Below the pieces are notes generated by a model that saw only the letters and a list, made by a program, of their open reading frames with translations, did no database searches and was not told the DNA's origin. A DNA stretch of 64,000 nucleotides, taken from assembly GCA_023053575.1 (NCBI GenBank), contig JAKZAP010000009.1:15543869-15607868 (forward strand), in the 5' to 3' direction. Both the position numbers and the translations under genes were made by a program. Each line of letters begins with the position of its first letter. Positions within the stretch are counted from its first letter, which is position 1. This DNA is from Branchinecta lynchi. Its lineage: Eukaryota > Arthropoda > Branchiopoda > Anostraca > Branchinectidae. Shown here piece after piece: positions 1 to 11,325 of this stretch.

Positions 1-879
1 CCCAAAATTGCAGACCTAAAGTTGCTAAATTCATGAGACCCACTTGAAATAACTAAGGTGTGACCTCCACTGGCAATCAGAAGTACGTTGTTACCGTGCT
101 CGTCCAGTCCTGGCCCGGCATGCTCTCATTGGCTGAACACCAAAACATGGCAGCTTACGACGCGCTAGGATCGCTTCCGCCAACTCGCGATCGCCCCTGG
201 AGTACCCACCTACCCAACATTACACTAACCATTGAATCGACTAGGTGAACCCGCACTACACAAAACTTATCCTACAGAGTTTCCTGACCATGGAACTGGA
301 CACAAATCTAAACACTGTAGCAAAATAACACAAGTGAGTAGCGCCAAGCCTTGACAAACTGACACACACTCGAATAACAGCCATACTAGCACCACTAGAA
401 CGTCCCTACTGAAACTCATTCAGTTGTTCACCAGCGGCGGCTCCGATAACTTCATATTCAAAACATAGCAATACAATGATACAGCCTGCACTGTTTCCTT
501 GATGCTTTGCACCTTTTGCTTTATTATAGGTATAGACATTTCTAAACTCGCAAGTTTGTCTCGCTTTAAATACCACAAGCTTAGTGTTCGGCGCTTTCTG
601 TGTGGCCTGTTTGCAAAACATGGAAATCATACATCTTGGTCTTACTCCCTAGTGTTATTCTTCTCTACTAAACCTGGACTTAGAACAGCTTTCAGTATTT
701 GTTTCACACCACTTTCGTAGCTCAATTCTTGAAATCTTTTGCCTTAGTTCTGGAAATCTCTAGCTGAAGTAGCCCAGAGCCTCGTTTTTGTTGCAATAGC
801 GCTGCTGCAGGACTTCTTTGCTTTTGCACAATATGCGTAATTGGATTCACTTTCTTCTTGGTTGAAGCGGACAAAAAAG
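1..879. other. No recognisable gene
   Basis: Moderately AT-rich sequence with only short random open frames. I see no conserved protein motif, RNA gene or clear repeat structure in it. Confidence 0.5.
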
Positions 880-985
880 TACAAAAAACATAGATCAGAG
901 GGAAAAGCCTATAAAAATGGTTATTTTTGTATGTTTCGGGGGGTGGGTCAACCCCCTACCCCCCCCCCCCTGGATATGGCATTGG
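880..985. repeat. Partial copy of GGATACGG-ended MITE
   Basis: From 'acatagatcagag' to a C-run followed by 'ctggatatgg' this matches the complete element at about 51,220-51,377. Both copies carry the same internal order: the 'aaaagcctata' segment, a G-run, 'caaccccctac' and a long C-run. The left terminal repeat is missing here, so this copy is 5'-truncated. Confidence 0.6.
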
Positions 986-1254
986 TGGTACTCCTGAACT
1001 ATTTTTCATTTTGCAAGCCCAAGAAGGAAACAAGACAGGAGGCAAGACTTGTGCTCTAGAACGAGCAATTTTCTTCAAAATAGTAATTCGTTTTCTCGGA
1101 CTGCGGTCCCGCTCAACTTGTCAGTTATCTAGCAACTTTCTTGTCCGACTTTCTGGAAGTTTTCGGAAGTTCCGTACATTTTTCTACTCGCACTCGACGT
1201 CTTTTCTTATCTCCGTCAATTGTATGCTAGAGCGCCTTGCAGAGTAGAGTAGCA

Positions 1255-1530
1255 ACACAAACTGACAACTCTTCCTTCCTCAGGAAGTTTCTCCAGATAT
1301 TTCCTTGGACTTTCTAGATGTCCAGATTCAAACCAATCCAAGACATTTGCGTTTCCAGCAGACTAACTTCGTACTGATTTGAAAGCAGAGTTTGACACAG
1401 CAAATCCCATCTCTCCCCTTCGCTTTCCAACAACTTTTCAATAACTTCCGAATCAGAGTAAATCAGGGGTGTCACTTTCAACGTAAGGTACAATAGTTGC
1501 ATTTTTGCAGATATTACGGTATCTGTAACC
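1255..1530. repeat. Degenerate unit of the ~255-bp tandem family
   Basis: Shares with the 2.3-4.1 kb array the order 'ttcgtactgatttgaaagcagagttt', a C-rich 'cccatctctcccctt' block, and 'aataacttccgaatcagagt'. A similar isolated copy lies at about 8,390-8,690. These look like dispersed monomers of the array. Confidence 0.5.
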
Positions 1531-1739
1531 ACGGTAGCCGGATCTGCAATTAGTCGTTATTGCAGTTAACTCGGTTTGATACTAAATTTGCTCTGCAAAA
1601 ACGACAATTACAGGGTTTGCGCTGACAGAAATCATCCAGGAAATATTGGTATCCACTGACATCTAGAGTGACATTAGTTCTTTCTCACCGACTTGACAAA
1701 AAACTAGACTCTTGGCGTTAGTGAGAATGAGATAATAAG

Positions 1740-1925
1740 ATGAATAAAAGTTAGATAAATTTGTCAGACACCACGATCAGTTACCACTGTCCGACCGTGG
1801 TATCTGAATATCAGATCTCGGAAACTGCAAAAACACCTTTTGACCGTAGTATCAGATACCACGACCGCGAAAATGACCTTAGACCACAGATACCATGGTA
1901 TCTGGTACTACGGTCTATATCTCTT
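1740..1925. repeat. Cluster of short palindromes
   Basis: Several overlapping dyads built on GGTATCTG/CAGATACC occur here, including the perfect 16-base palindrome AGATACCATGGTATCT near 1,880-1,905. A related copy ('attacggtatctgtaaccacggta') lies near 1,510. It is probably the remains of a small foldback element. No coding content is seen. Confidence 0.45.
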
Positions 1926-1931
1926 TCGTTT

Positions 1932-2160
1932 CGACCCATATCTCTTACCCCGATCCTCGCAAAAATGTTAGAACAGTACATAGTAGATGAAATACTACTA
2001 GATGTCCAAACTAAATTGTCAAGCCGCCAATTTGGTAACCAGAAACGCGTTTCGACATCTCATTACGTGATCGACTTGACCGACAACGTTCTGCGCTTGA
2101 CGGACAAGAAGGGGAGAGCTGCAGCGATTGTCGCAATTGACTTGGCTAAAGCTTTTGATC
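1932..2160 (+). pseudogene. Non-LTR retrotransposon reverse transcriptase fragment
   Basis: The open frame reads R-P-I-S-L-T-P-I-L-A-K, then a Q-F-G-N-Q-K-R-x-S-T-S block and a V-A-I-D-L-A-K-A-F-D block. These are the fingers and motif A region of RVT_1 reverse transcriptases of the jockey/CR1 kind (R-P-I-S-L, QFGFrkgrST, DlsKAFD). The similarity stops directly after the motif A aspartate, where the sequence runs into the tandem-repeat family. Palm motifs (YxDD), endonuclease and C-terminus are absent, so this is a dead fragment. A few hundred upstream bases are open in frame but lack recognisable motifs. Confidence 0.8.
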
Positions 2161-2319
2161 TTAAGATCCTTCTTAACTTTTGGCAGTTCCGGATTACTTT
2201 CTACTGTGACTCGGCGTCTTTTCTTGTATTCATCTGCTCTTATTCAAGACCGTCTGGTGGAACTGGTGTAGCAACACGAGCTGACAACTCTTCCTTTCTT
2301 CCGGAAGCTTTTTCTAGAT

Positions 2320-4110
2320 CTTTCTAAATATCCAGCTTCCAAGTCAATCCGGGAAAATTGCTTTTTCCAACAGACTTCATTCGTACTGATTTAAAAGCAG
2401 AGTTTTGCCAGGCGAATGCAGTCCTCACTTCCCCTTGTGCTTTTCCATAACTCTTTCTATAACTTCCAAGACACGTCAAGTACAGTAACTTCACAAATTT
2501 GTTGAATCAGTCAAAGCTATCCAAGACCATCTCGTGGAAGGGTTGTAGCAACACAAAGCTACAATCGTTTCCGTAGTTCCTCCAGCTTCAAGTCAATCCG
2601 GGAAAATTGCTTTTTCCAACCGACTTCATTCGTACTGATTTGAAAGCAGAGTTTTTACAGGCGAATGCACTCCTCCCTTCCCCTTGCCCTTTTCCATAAC
2701 TCTTTCTATAACTTCCAAGATAGAGTGATTCAGGCGTGACACCTTCAAACGTCAAGTATAATAACTTGCCTAATTTGCTGAATCTGTCAAAGCTATCCAA
2801 GATCATCTCGTGGAAGGGTTGTAGCAACACAAAGCTACAATTGTTTTGTAGTTCCTCCATCTTCAAGCCAATCCGGGAAAATTGCTTTTCCAACAGACTT
2901 CATTCGTACTGATTTGAAAGCTCCTCCCTTCCCCTTGCGCTTTTCCATAACTCTTTCTATAACTTCCAAGATAGAGTGATTCAGGCGTGACACCTTCAAA
3001 CGTCAAGTATAATAACTTGACTAATTTTTTGAATCCGTCAAAGCTATCCAAGACCATCTCGTGAAGGGTTGTAGCAACACAAAGCTACTATTGTTTCCGT
3101 AGTTCCTAATCTTCAGACAAATCCGGGAAAATTGCGTTTTTCAACAGACTTCATTCGTACTGATTTGAAAGCAGAGTTTTTACAGGAAAATGCACTCTTC
3201 CCTTCCCCTTGCGCTTTTCCATAACTCTTTCTATAACTTTCACGACAGAGTTATTCAGGCGCGACACCTTCAAGCGTCAATCACTAATTTGTTGAATCTA
3301 TCAAAGCTATCCAAGACCATCTCGTGGAAGGATTGTAGCAACACAAAGCTACAATTGTTTCCGTAGTTCCCACAGCTTTAGACCAATCCGGGAAAATTGC
3401 TTTTCCCAGCAGACTTCTTTCGTACTGATTTAAAAGCAGAGTTTCACCCACTGAATCCCACCCCCCTCCCCTTTCACTTGCCATGACTTTGTCCTTGGCT
3501 TCCGAAACAAAGTGAATCCTGCGTGTCGATTAAACGTAACGTGGAAGTTATTGAATCGAGGAAAGGTTGTAACAACCCAAAGCTACAATCATTTCTCCAG
3601 GATTTAGACAAACCGGAGAAATTACTTTTCCGAACAGACTTCTTTCGTCCTGTTTTGAAAGCTGAGTTTTATCTGTTGAATCCCATCACCCTCCCCTTTC
3701 TCTTTTCCATAACCTTCTCTATAACTTCCAAAGAGTGAATCAGGCGTCACACCTTCAAACGTACAATAACCTTACACATATGTTGGATCTGTCAAAGCTA
3801 TCCAAGTCCATCTCCTAGAATGGTTATAACAACACAAAGCTACAATTGTTTCATTAGTTCCTCAAGCTTCAGATCAATCACTGAAAATTGTTTTTTCCAT
3901 CAGACGTCTTTCGTACTGATTTGAAAGTAGACTTTTACCCGATGAATCCCATCCCCCTCCCTTTCCCTTTTCCACAACATCTTTATAAATATTCTTTGAG
4001 CCCAAGCTCCAAAAATAAAGATGTAAACATCTTTATAACTTAAAAAAAAAGGAATGAATGAGAATTCCCAAACAGAGCGAATCAGGCGTGTCACCGTCAA
4101 GGTAAGAAAG
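2320..4110. repeat. Tandem array, ~235-276 bp unit, about seven copies
   Basis: The anchor 'tcaaagctatccaag' or its variant recurs at about 2511, 2787, 3038, 3301, 3557 (degenerate) and 3792. Each unit carries a 'gttgtagcaacacaaagctac' block, an 'aatccgggaaaattgc' block, 'ttcgtactgatttgaaagc' and 'ttccataactctttctataacttcc'. Similarity decays toward both edges of the array, as expected for unequal exchange. Minus-strand open frames inside it are repeat artefacts. Confidence 0.9.
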
Positions 4111-4129
4111 ATTAACTTCAGACATCAAG

Positions 4130-4320
4130 GTTGATATCGGAAAATAACGACGAGACGGCCAGTGAAAATAACCTGTCCGAGCCGAAGGCGAGGCATGTTA
4201 TGAAAAATATCAGCCGAGCGCATCGAGCTTGATATTTTTAAAAGACCGTCGAGGTGGTTATACCGATATGAACCGAGATGGAGGTATGTTAACTATTATA
4301 ACTTTTCCGAACAGAATATA
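4130..4320. repeat. Foldback (MITE-like) repeat
   Basis: The 'gatatcggaaaataacgacgagacgg' side is partly complementary to 'ccgtcgaggtggttataccgatat' on the other side. Between them are imperfect dyads around 'gccgagcgcatcgagcttgatat' and 'ataacctgtccgagccgaag'. It has the size and layout of a small non-autonomous element, and no coding sequence. Confidence 0.5.
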
Positions 4321-5589
4321 CTTATAGGTAGGTCTTATCTTTCTTTTGTTGTAATTTTTCGCTAATGGAGGTAGTGAATTTTATTTTAGTAAAGTAGCAA
4401 CCCAAGCCTACTATAGACCTAATAAAATGACTACTGTTGGAACTCGAGCACTTCAGTTTCTACCAACATAGTCTTTTACTTTTTTGGCGATTAGAGTAAC
4501 ATCTAGCGGTCAAAACCTACTACAGATCTACTAAAATGACCGCTCTAGGGGTCCTGGAAGAAAAACGTAAAGAGCTTTTGAGAAAAAAGATGATTCCAGA
4601 ACAAAGACAGTGATTAATGCTGAATAATTAGCCTTTGGAAAGCAACGGATAGTAGGATTTGTCTTAGGCGACAAGCTGTATTTTGAGTGGTAATCTGAAT
4701 GTGACCAGCTATGACCTATGGCACATACTGGTTGTCTAAGAGAATAAAAAAATTCTTTCATTTTTCAACATTTAACTTATTCTATTTCTTACTTTATTTG
4801 TTGTGTAAATTTTCAAGTATTCTTTTTTTTTTTTTTACTGAAAGTTTTTTTCTAATTCTTCTTTTTTGAAAAGTCAGCTTCTATTTTTAATATTTGAGAA
4901 AACGTGGTCGATGAACTCAGTATTTGAGCAAAGTCTCGATGAACTTCTGGGGCGGATGTTATGGCTTCGTGTCAGCCTCTCCGAAGGATGATACGAGGTC
5001 GTAACATCCTCCACAAAAGTAATTATCATAAAATAACTTCCAGTGGGACATAGGAAGATGCGCATTGCATATCTGTTCGAGAAAAGTCATAGTACAATAA
5101 CGTCAGGAAATTGTTAATTCGCAAAAGCTATGCAAGACCAACTCGTGGAAAGGCAGTAGGAACACTAAATTCTCTTACTTCTGCTAGTTCTGCTCTAGAC
5201 TTCTTTCGTACTGTTATAAAATCACGAATTTTACGCACAAAAAACAATTCCCGCTTTCTCAGAACTGTTCTATAACTTCTGAACCAAGAGTGGATTTTCA
5301 CTTCAATCGCAAATTACCTTCCGACGCTCCTGAACACGGAACGCAGTAGCTGAGTAACTTTCGAAAGTTACACATCCATGTAAGTTCCATAGGAGTCCAT
5401 AGATGGCCTTCATGGTGCAGTGTGCGCACTTCATATTTTTATTGTACAACATCTTCTACCCTCTTTAAGAAAGTGGTAATGTGAGTGGTTAAAGTGGTAA
5501 GTTGTCAAGGTACATGTTCCCAACTTTTCCTTTTAAAGGCCTTTCTAACTTTCCAAGTTCCAAAGCATTCTACTGTGTGTATGTCTTTA
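4321..5589. other. No recognisable gene
   Basis: AT-rich, with homopolymer T tracts near 4,825. A weak monomer of the ~255-bp tandem family lies at about 5,100-5,340 ('aagctatgcaagaccaactcgtgg', 'cttctttcgtactgtta'). No protein motif is seen. Confidence 0.4.
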
Positions 5590-6045
5590 TATAACCCGTA
5601 CGGAAATAATTCAAGTCATTGTTATGGGACATTTTTTCAATCGTAAACAATTGAAAACAACTGGACAACTGACTGTTTGTTTCCGACAGTTGTTTCCAAT
5701 CGTTTCCGATTGTAAACAGTTGTTAATGATTGTATTTTTACGATTGAAACAGATTGTTTCCAGTCGTAACTTTACAGTCGTAAAAAAGATACAATCGTAA
5801 AAAATACAATCGATAATAACTGTTTACAAAAGCAAACGATGGGAAACAGCCGTTTCTAATCGTAAACAACAGTTTCCAGTCGTAAAAAACTGTTGTATGA
5901 TTGTATTTTTACAATTGAAACCGATTGTTTCCAGTCGTAATTTTACAATCATAAAAAAGATACAACCGTAAAAAATACAATCGTTAATAAATGTTTACAA
6001 CCGCAAACGATTGGAAACTACTGGAAACAACAGTTTCCAATCGTG
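5590..6045. repeat. Left arm of foldback element (ATCGTAAACAATTG repeats)
   Basis: Two imperfect tandem copies of a block rich in 'tcgtaaacaattg', 'gtttccagtcgtaa' and 'gattgtatttttacgattg' form dense small palindromes. The outer edge ('aattcaagtcattgttatgggacattttttcaatcgtaaacaattg') recurs in reverse complement at about 8,040-8,100. The two pieces therefore look like ends of one foldback element split by a later insertion. Confidence 0.75.
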
Positions 6046-7992
6046 TCAAGACCAAAGGTTTCGATGGGATCCCAAAAATTAAATATTTGTTCCAGACAAT
6101 TCGGTCTTGTCTTCGCCAGATCCATCTTCGCCAGACTCCCTTGAACATTTCTACTGTTCAAATTCAGAAACAGATTAAGGCCAAATAGCTAATCATCTGA
6201 GAAAACCAAGTTCATATATGGATTCAGCATGTGTATTTACCCATATAAGTCATATCTGTTTTGACGAAAACTTCCTGCCACTTCTGCCAATTTCCCGGTT
6301 TCGGCCGAATTCCGGAACTACTTGTCCGGCGAAAAAAGAAAGCTAAGAAAACGAACGCAGCGTATCTTCTTTCCCCAATACTGAACATCTAATCAACTTC
6401 AAATAAAAATTTATCCTTTAACAAATTTTCTGGCTCCAGCCGGATTCCGGTCGAACTATATGTCCGGGTAAAAAACGATTGTCAAACACGGATTCAGCAT
6501 ATCTTCTTACCCTAAATCGGATGACTAATCAACTACAAATAAAAGTTTAACTTTTAACAATTTTCCGGTTTTGGCCGGATTCCAAGCGAACTACTTGTCC
6601 GGGTAGAAAAATGTTTTCACATAAGTGTTCAGCATGTCCTCTTACCCCTAAATCGAACATCTAATCAACTCCAAATAAAACTTTTACTTTTAACGATTGT
6701 CAAACACGGATTCAGCATATCTTCTTACCCTAAATCGGATGACTAATCAACTACAAATAAAAGTTTAACTTTTAACAATTTTCCGGTTTTGGCCGGATTC
6801 CAAGCGAACTACTTGTCCGGGTAGAAAAATGTTTTCACATAAGTGTTCAGCATGTCCTCTTACCCCTAAATCGAACATCTAATCAACTCCAAATAAAACT
6901 TTTACTTTTAAGAAACTTTCCGGTTTTGGCCGGATTCCAGGCTAACTGCTTGTCCGGCGAGAAAAGAGTTTTCACCGTCCTTTTCAGCATGTCTTCTTAC
7001 CCTTGAATCGAACATCTAATCAACTTCAAATAAAACTTTTACTTTTGACAGACTTTCGGGTTTTGGTCGGATTCCGGGCAAACTACTTGTCCGGCGAAAA
7101 AATGATTTTCACCATCGTCTTCAACATGTCTTCTTACTTCGAAATAGAACATCTAATCAACTTCAAATAAAACTTTTACTTTTAACAAACTTTCCGGTTT
7201 TTGCCAGATTCCGGGCGAACTAATTGTCTGATGACAAAATGGTTTTCACCATTCTGTTCACCATGTCTCCTTACCCCATAATCGACTATCACATTATCTG
7301 TTTAAAAATATTTCATGTGCCCCTTAATTTAAACCCCCTCACCCACCCCTAAACGTTGGACTACAGAGCCCATCTACGAACTCGACCTTACTCTTGACCC
7401 AAAGAATCCTCACACCAAGTTTCATCAAAATATCTCTTTCCTTCGCGAGTTATAGTGCGCACAGACGGACGGACGGACAGACGGACAGCTTTTGCAATGT
7501 CATAGGTATCCCTCCACTTCAAGGTTCAAGGTTCAAGGTTATCTTTATTTGCAAAAAAAAGTCTATCATTATCACTTTCCGCTGCTGAGAGCAGAGCTCG
7601 AGCGCAAACAGAAAAAAATAAATAAAACCAAATTAACTTAAACATGAAGAATCATACCCAATACCATCCATCCGCTATATAATCATACAGCTAACCGAGA
7701 GCAAGGCCAAGGCACATTCACAATTAAACAAAAATAAATATATAAATAATAATTAAAATTGAACAATGATGGGAACGTCGATAGACTTTATATAAATAAC
7801 AAAAGAAGAGACAACCGGAAAGTGAGAATCACTTACCTAACTTCTGAAATTCTCAATCCGCATTCTTCTAAGCCGTGATTTTATAGCAGCTATTCCTACC
7901 GTTAAATCCATAATTAACTTCACACTCTCCCAGTGAAGAGGAATGAGATACCGAAGACAGAACCTTGACTTACGTTTTGGGATCCCAAAAAA
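6046..7992. repeat. Nested repeat with ~135-bp internal tandem units (copy 1)
   Basis: It starts with 'aagaccaaaggtttcgatgggatccc' and ends with 'gttttgggatcccaaaa'. The middle holds about seven tandem units, each with 'ttttccggttttggccggattcc', 'aactacttgtccgg', 'ttcagcatgtcttcttac' and 'aacatctaatcaactt'. A (GACG/GACA)n tract and 'gtcataggtatccctccactt' precede the right end. Further copies or pieces lie at 9,348-10,590, about 52,840-53,110, 60,945-60,975 and, reversed, from about 63,845 to the window end. A retrotransposon 3' end interrupts this copy at about 7,518-7,967. Confidence 0.85.
7518..7967 (-). mobile_element. Non-LTR retrotransposon 3' end, minus orientation
   Basis: Read on the minus strand this AT-rich piece ends in '...aataaagataacc' followed by three CTTGAAC-type repeats, the usual 3' end of CR1-like non-LTR elements. 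It interrupts the right end of the host repeat: 'ccctccactt' is on one side and 'cttacgttttgggatccc' on the other. The uninterrupted versions near 10,560 and 63,850 show the target. No coding remnant is seen. Confidence 0.6.
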
Positions 7993-8105
7993 CTGATTCC
8001 AATCGTAAACGCGATCGTAAAAAAATCGTTAAAAAAAACAATTGTTTACGATTGGAAAAATGTCCTGTAATACAATGACCTGAATTATCTCCATACTGGA
8101 ACCAC
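7975..8105. repeat. Right arm of foldback element
   Basis: The stretch from 'ccaatcgtaaacgcgatcg' to 'aatgtcctgtaatacaatgacctgaatta' is the approximate reverse complement of about 5,595-5,660. It closes the foldback element that holds the nested repeat. Confidence 0.7.
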
Positions 8106-8864
8106 CATAGCTACCGCAGTACTTCAGGTTTTTCTTCTAAACTGTTTAAGACTGCTACGCTCTTGTAGAATGTGATCACACGAAAAATCCCAGGGTCCAT
8201 GTTTCCAACCCTTCCCAAACCTACGTGACTTTCAAAGTTCTGATGATCTTTTCTATTGTCCTGACGTCTTGCTCCTACGTTTTCCTACGGAATAAAATGG
8301 ACCAATGCTGCGTCAACTTTTCCTACTACGCTCCTGTACAGCCTACTACAGCGCCGGGAAAACTACCAGGGTCCGAGAATCCAACCACACCCTTTGCAGG
8401 ATTCACTAGCTTCAAAAACTTCATTGGCCGACTTCTTGTTATCTCCATCAAAGTTTTGAGGCCATTTAAGAAAATTGAGTGACAAACCTGATAACTCTTC
8501 CCTCACTGACTTGAAGGAAGAACAAATTCTTTCGTAGGCCTGCTGACATGAAAGCAGAGTTACACCCGGAAAATCCCTTCCACCCTTTCGCTTTCGCACA
8601 ACTACTTTGTGTAATCTCTGAAAAAGTGTAAATCAAGCATGTGAAGCATGTCACTTTTCACCATACAATCTCTACCGACGCTCTTTGACAACAGGGTTCA
8701 CAACTGAAAAGGCGGGTATGTCGTTTCTGTTCTCTTCCAGCGTCGACCGGATCTTTCTCTTCTGCGATCCGCTCAGGGCAAAGGAAGTACGCCGTTCTCC
8801 GAGAGGTTTATAAGTACCTTCTTGCATCAGTAGACTATCCCAGTAAGCTGAAGAGGCTAGGTTA
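8106..8864. other. No gene; one monomer of ~255-bp family
   Basis: About 8,390-8,690 resembles a diverged monomer of the 2.3-4.1 kb array ('gacatgaaagcagagttacacccgg', 'aaaatcccttccaccctttcg'). Otherwise unremarkable. Confidence 0.4.
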
Positions 8865-9115
8865 GGTTAGGTTATTCTTTATTCTACACAAAATCACATT
8901 AAACAACTTATAACAAAAAAACATAAGAACTAAACGATACATCTCCAGATAAACCAGTCACCCGAGAACCTGGGCGTCCAGGTTGTCCTGGGAGCCCCCA
9001 AGAGTTGAAGAGTAAGCCCCCAAGAGTTGAAGAGTAAGGCCATCAGAGTCGTAACTCTGGTCTCGATCTCGGCTTAAGGTAAGATTTTGTTCGCTTAGAA
9101 GAAAAGAAACGGGAG
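8865..9115 (-). mobile_element. Non-LTR retrotransposon 3' end with (TTAGG)-like tail
   Basis: On the minus strand this reads '...gaataaagaataacctaacctaacctagcc'. That is a polyadenylation-like signal followed by a short tandem tail, as at the other retrotransposon 3' ends in this window. Only three pentamers are present, so a telomeric array is not supported. Confidence 0.45.
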
Positions 9116-9119
9116 ACGG

Positions 9120-9335
9120 AAACTAGAATGTCGCTCTTGACCTAAACATTAAAACAAACGGCGAGCAGTTGCTCATCCCCGGTCCTTTCTCGCAGTAAGT
9201 AGGCTATAACTCTAACAGCCGACAATTGGCTCAATCCAGCAATATCCTACTGTGACATCTGAGACAAGAATTTCCCGGCTCAAGCTTGTTGGCTTCGAAC
9301 AGACGGCCCGGAAGAGGAGAGGAGCTCAGAATTTC
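9120..9335. repeat. Low-copy repeat (copy 1 of 3)
   Basis: The block 'aaacaaacggcgagcagttgctcatcccc...' with 'taagtaggctata' and 'gagacaagaatttcccggct' recurs at about 10,590-10,745 and 11,130-11,325 with 'cgaggagt', 'aataggctacaacc' and 'aagacaaacattccccggc'. All three lie next to copy 2 of the ~135-bp-unit repeat or to the MITE beyond it. Confidence 0.55.
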
Positions 9336-9347
9336 GCTAATTCAACA

Positions 9348-10590
9348 AGACCAAAGGTTACGATGGGATCCCCAAAATTTACTATTTGATCCAGACAATT
9401 CAATCAATCAATCAATCATTCAATCTTTATTATTCGATAAACATTCCTTACGGTATTCACAAAAAACCGAATATTTGTTATCTCGTCAAACATAACTATA
9501 TACAATTGCGCGTTTACATAGTCAAATATTAAATAATTACACAATTTGGGTCTTATAGATATCCGGTCGTCGCCAGACTCCTTGAACCTGTTTACTATTA
9601 ATATTTAGAAACAGAATTTCAATCAATCAATCAATCAATCAATTTTATTTAGAACCCTAATAGCACTAGGCTACCAATGGCTAATCATCTTCGAAAACCA
9701 AGTTCTGAAATGACTCAGCATGTGTCTTTTTACCCCTAGGCCATAGGCGACGTCATATCTACTTAGACAAAACTGATCAAATCTTAATACCTTACTTCTA
9801 CCAAATCTCAGGTTTCGACCGGATTCCGGGCGAACTACTTGTCCGGCAAAATCTAAAGCCAAAAATGAATTCAGCATATCACCTTACACCTACCTATATC
9901 GAACATTTCATCAATTTCAGATAAACTTTTTAACAAATTTTTCGGTGTCAGCCGCATTCCGGGCGAACTATAAGCCCGGGTAGAAAATGACTGTCAAACG
10001 CGGATTTAGCATGTCTTCTTACACCTAAATCGAACAACTAATCAACTTCACATAAAACTTTTACTTTTAACAAATTTTCCTGTTTCGGACGGATTCCGGG
10101 CGAAATACTTGTCCGACAAGAAAATGATTTGCATATAAATGCTCAGCATGTCTTATTATCCATAAATCGAATAACTAATCAACTTTATAGAAGACTTTTA
10201 TTTTTAACAAGCTTTCACGTTATGGCCGGATTCTGGGCGAACTACGTGTCCGGCGAGAAAATGGTTTTCATATTCGTGTTCAGCATGTCTTTTTACCCCT
10301 AAATTTACTATCTCATTAGCTGTTAAAAATAAATATGTTCGCCCATTAATTTAAATCCCCTCCCCTTCCTCAACCCTAAATGTTGAGCTACAGAGCCCAT
10401 CTACGTTTTCTACCTCTCCCTGGACCTGAAGAGTCCTCACACCAAGTTTCATCAAATTATCTCATTCCCTTCGAGAGTTATCGTGCTTACAGACAGATGG
10501 ACGGACGGACATACCGACAGACGGACAGACGACAACTTTTACGAAGTCATAGGTATCCCTCCACTTGAGTTTTGGGACCCCAATAACGCA
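9348..10590. repeat. ~135-bp-unit repeat (copy 2)
   Basis: Starts with 'aagaccaaaggttacgatgggatccc' and ends with 'ggtatccctccacttgagttttggga', like copy 1. It contains four units around 9,815-10,230 and a (GACGGACA)n tract at about 10,495-10,535. The left part is interrupted at about 9,397-9,540 and 9,616-9,680 by two (ATCA)n-bounded AT-rich pieces with 'ctttattatt' and 'attttattta', probably minus-strand retrotransposon 3' ends. Confidence 0.8.
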
Positions 10591-10745
10591 GCTATAAAAC
10601 AAACAGCGAGGAGTAACTTTTCCCTCAATATTTTCTCCTAGCAAATAGGCTACAACCAGGTACTCAGCAGTTGAAAGGGCTCATCCATCAAGATCCTAGG
10701 GTAGCTGCTAAAACAAGAATCGCCCGGCTACAGAGATAACTCTAA
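10590..10745. repeat. Low-copy repeat (copy 2 of 3)
   Basis: See the copy at 9,120-9,335. This one lies directly left of a MITE whose other side carries copy 3. Confidence 0.5.
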
Positions 10746-11122
10746 CCCTAGGTTCACACAGACGTTGACACTGAGGCGATATCGGCCATCGCTGAGATTT
10801 TCGTCGCCAAAATCGGCGATTTATGTTGCTTTGTCAGGCGATTTCAATGTTGGGAAAATTCACCTTTAATCGGGCGACAGTGCGATCTTATGCACGCAGC
10901 AGCAACATGGACGACCCTTTAGATGATTCGCTTTTAGAAAAATTAATTATTTTTTTTTATTTTAAGGATTATTTTTAATCACTTTAATTATTTTTCGCGT
11001 TAAATTCTGTTGCCGACGAAAATTCAGTTTGAACATCCAGGCGATAAAAAAATCTTCTATCGCTGCGATTGAAAAATCTCGTTCATCACCGCGATTTGCT
11101 CTGTGTGAACCCAGGGTAACAG
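10746..11122. mobile_element. MITE with ~19-bp terminal inverted repeats
   Basis: The left end 'aaccctaggttcacacaga' and the reverse complement of the right end, 'taccctgggttcacacaga', differ at only two or three positions. Subterminal 'gcgat' and 'atcgcc' dyads occur on both sides. The interior is AT-rich with one short open stretch beginning M-D-D-P-L-D-D-S-L. The pattern (GTTCACAC next to GCGATTTTT) resembles Harbinger-type non-autonomous elements. That assignment is inference. Confidence 0.7.
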
Positions 11123-11129
11123 AAGAACC

Positions 11130-11325
11130 GAATAGGAGAGGAGCTCAGAGTTTCATTCACTCGATTACGGCTTGAACATACAACAATTAGCGAGGAGTTA
11201 CTTATCCCTCAATCTTTCCTCCTTGCAAGTAGACTATGACCCAGTACTCTGCACCTGAAGAAGCTAATATACAAAGGTCCTAGTGTAGCATCTAAGACAA
11301 ACATTCCCCGGCGGAAGGCCAGAGA
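11130..11325. repeat. Low-copy repeat (copy 3 of 3)
   Basis: Contains 'aattagcgaggagttacttatccctcaatctttcctcc', parallel to copies 1 and 2. Confidence 0.5.

Noticed and set aside
2588..3057. Minus-strand coding repeats of about 100 and 64 residues with the same peptide
   Set aside because: They are translations of the ~255-bp tandem array. The frames break from unit to unit.
8868..8890. Interstitial telomere repeat (TTAGG)n
   Set aside because: Only three pentamers, directly next to a polyadenylation-like word, as at other retrotransposon 3' ends here.
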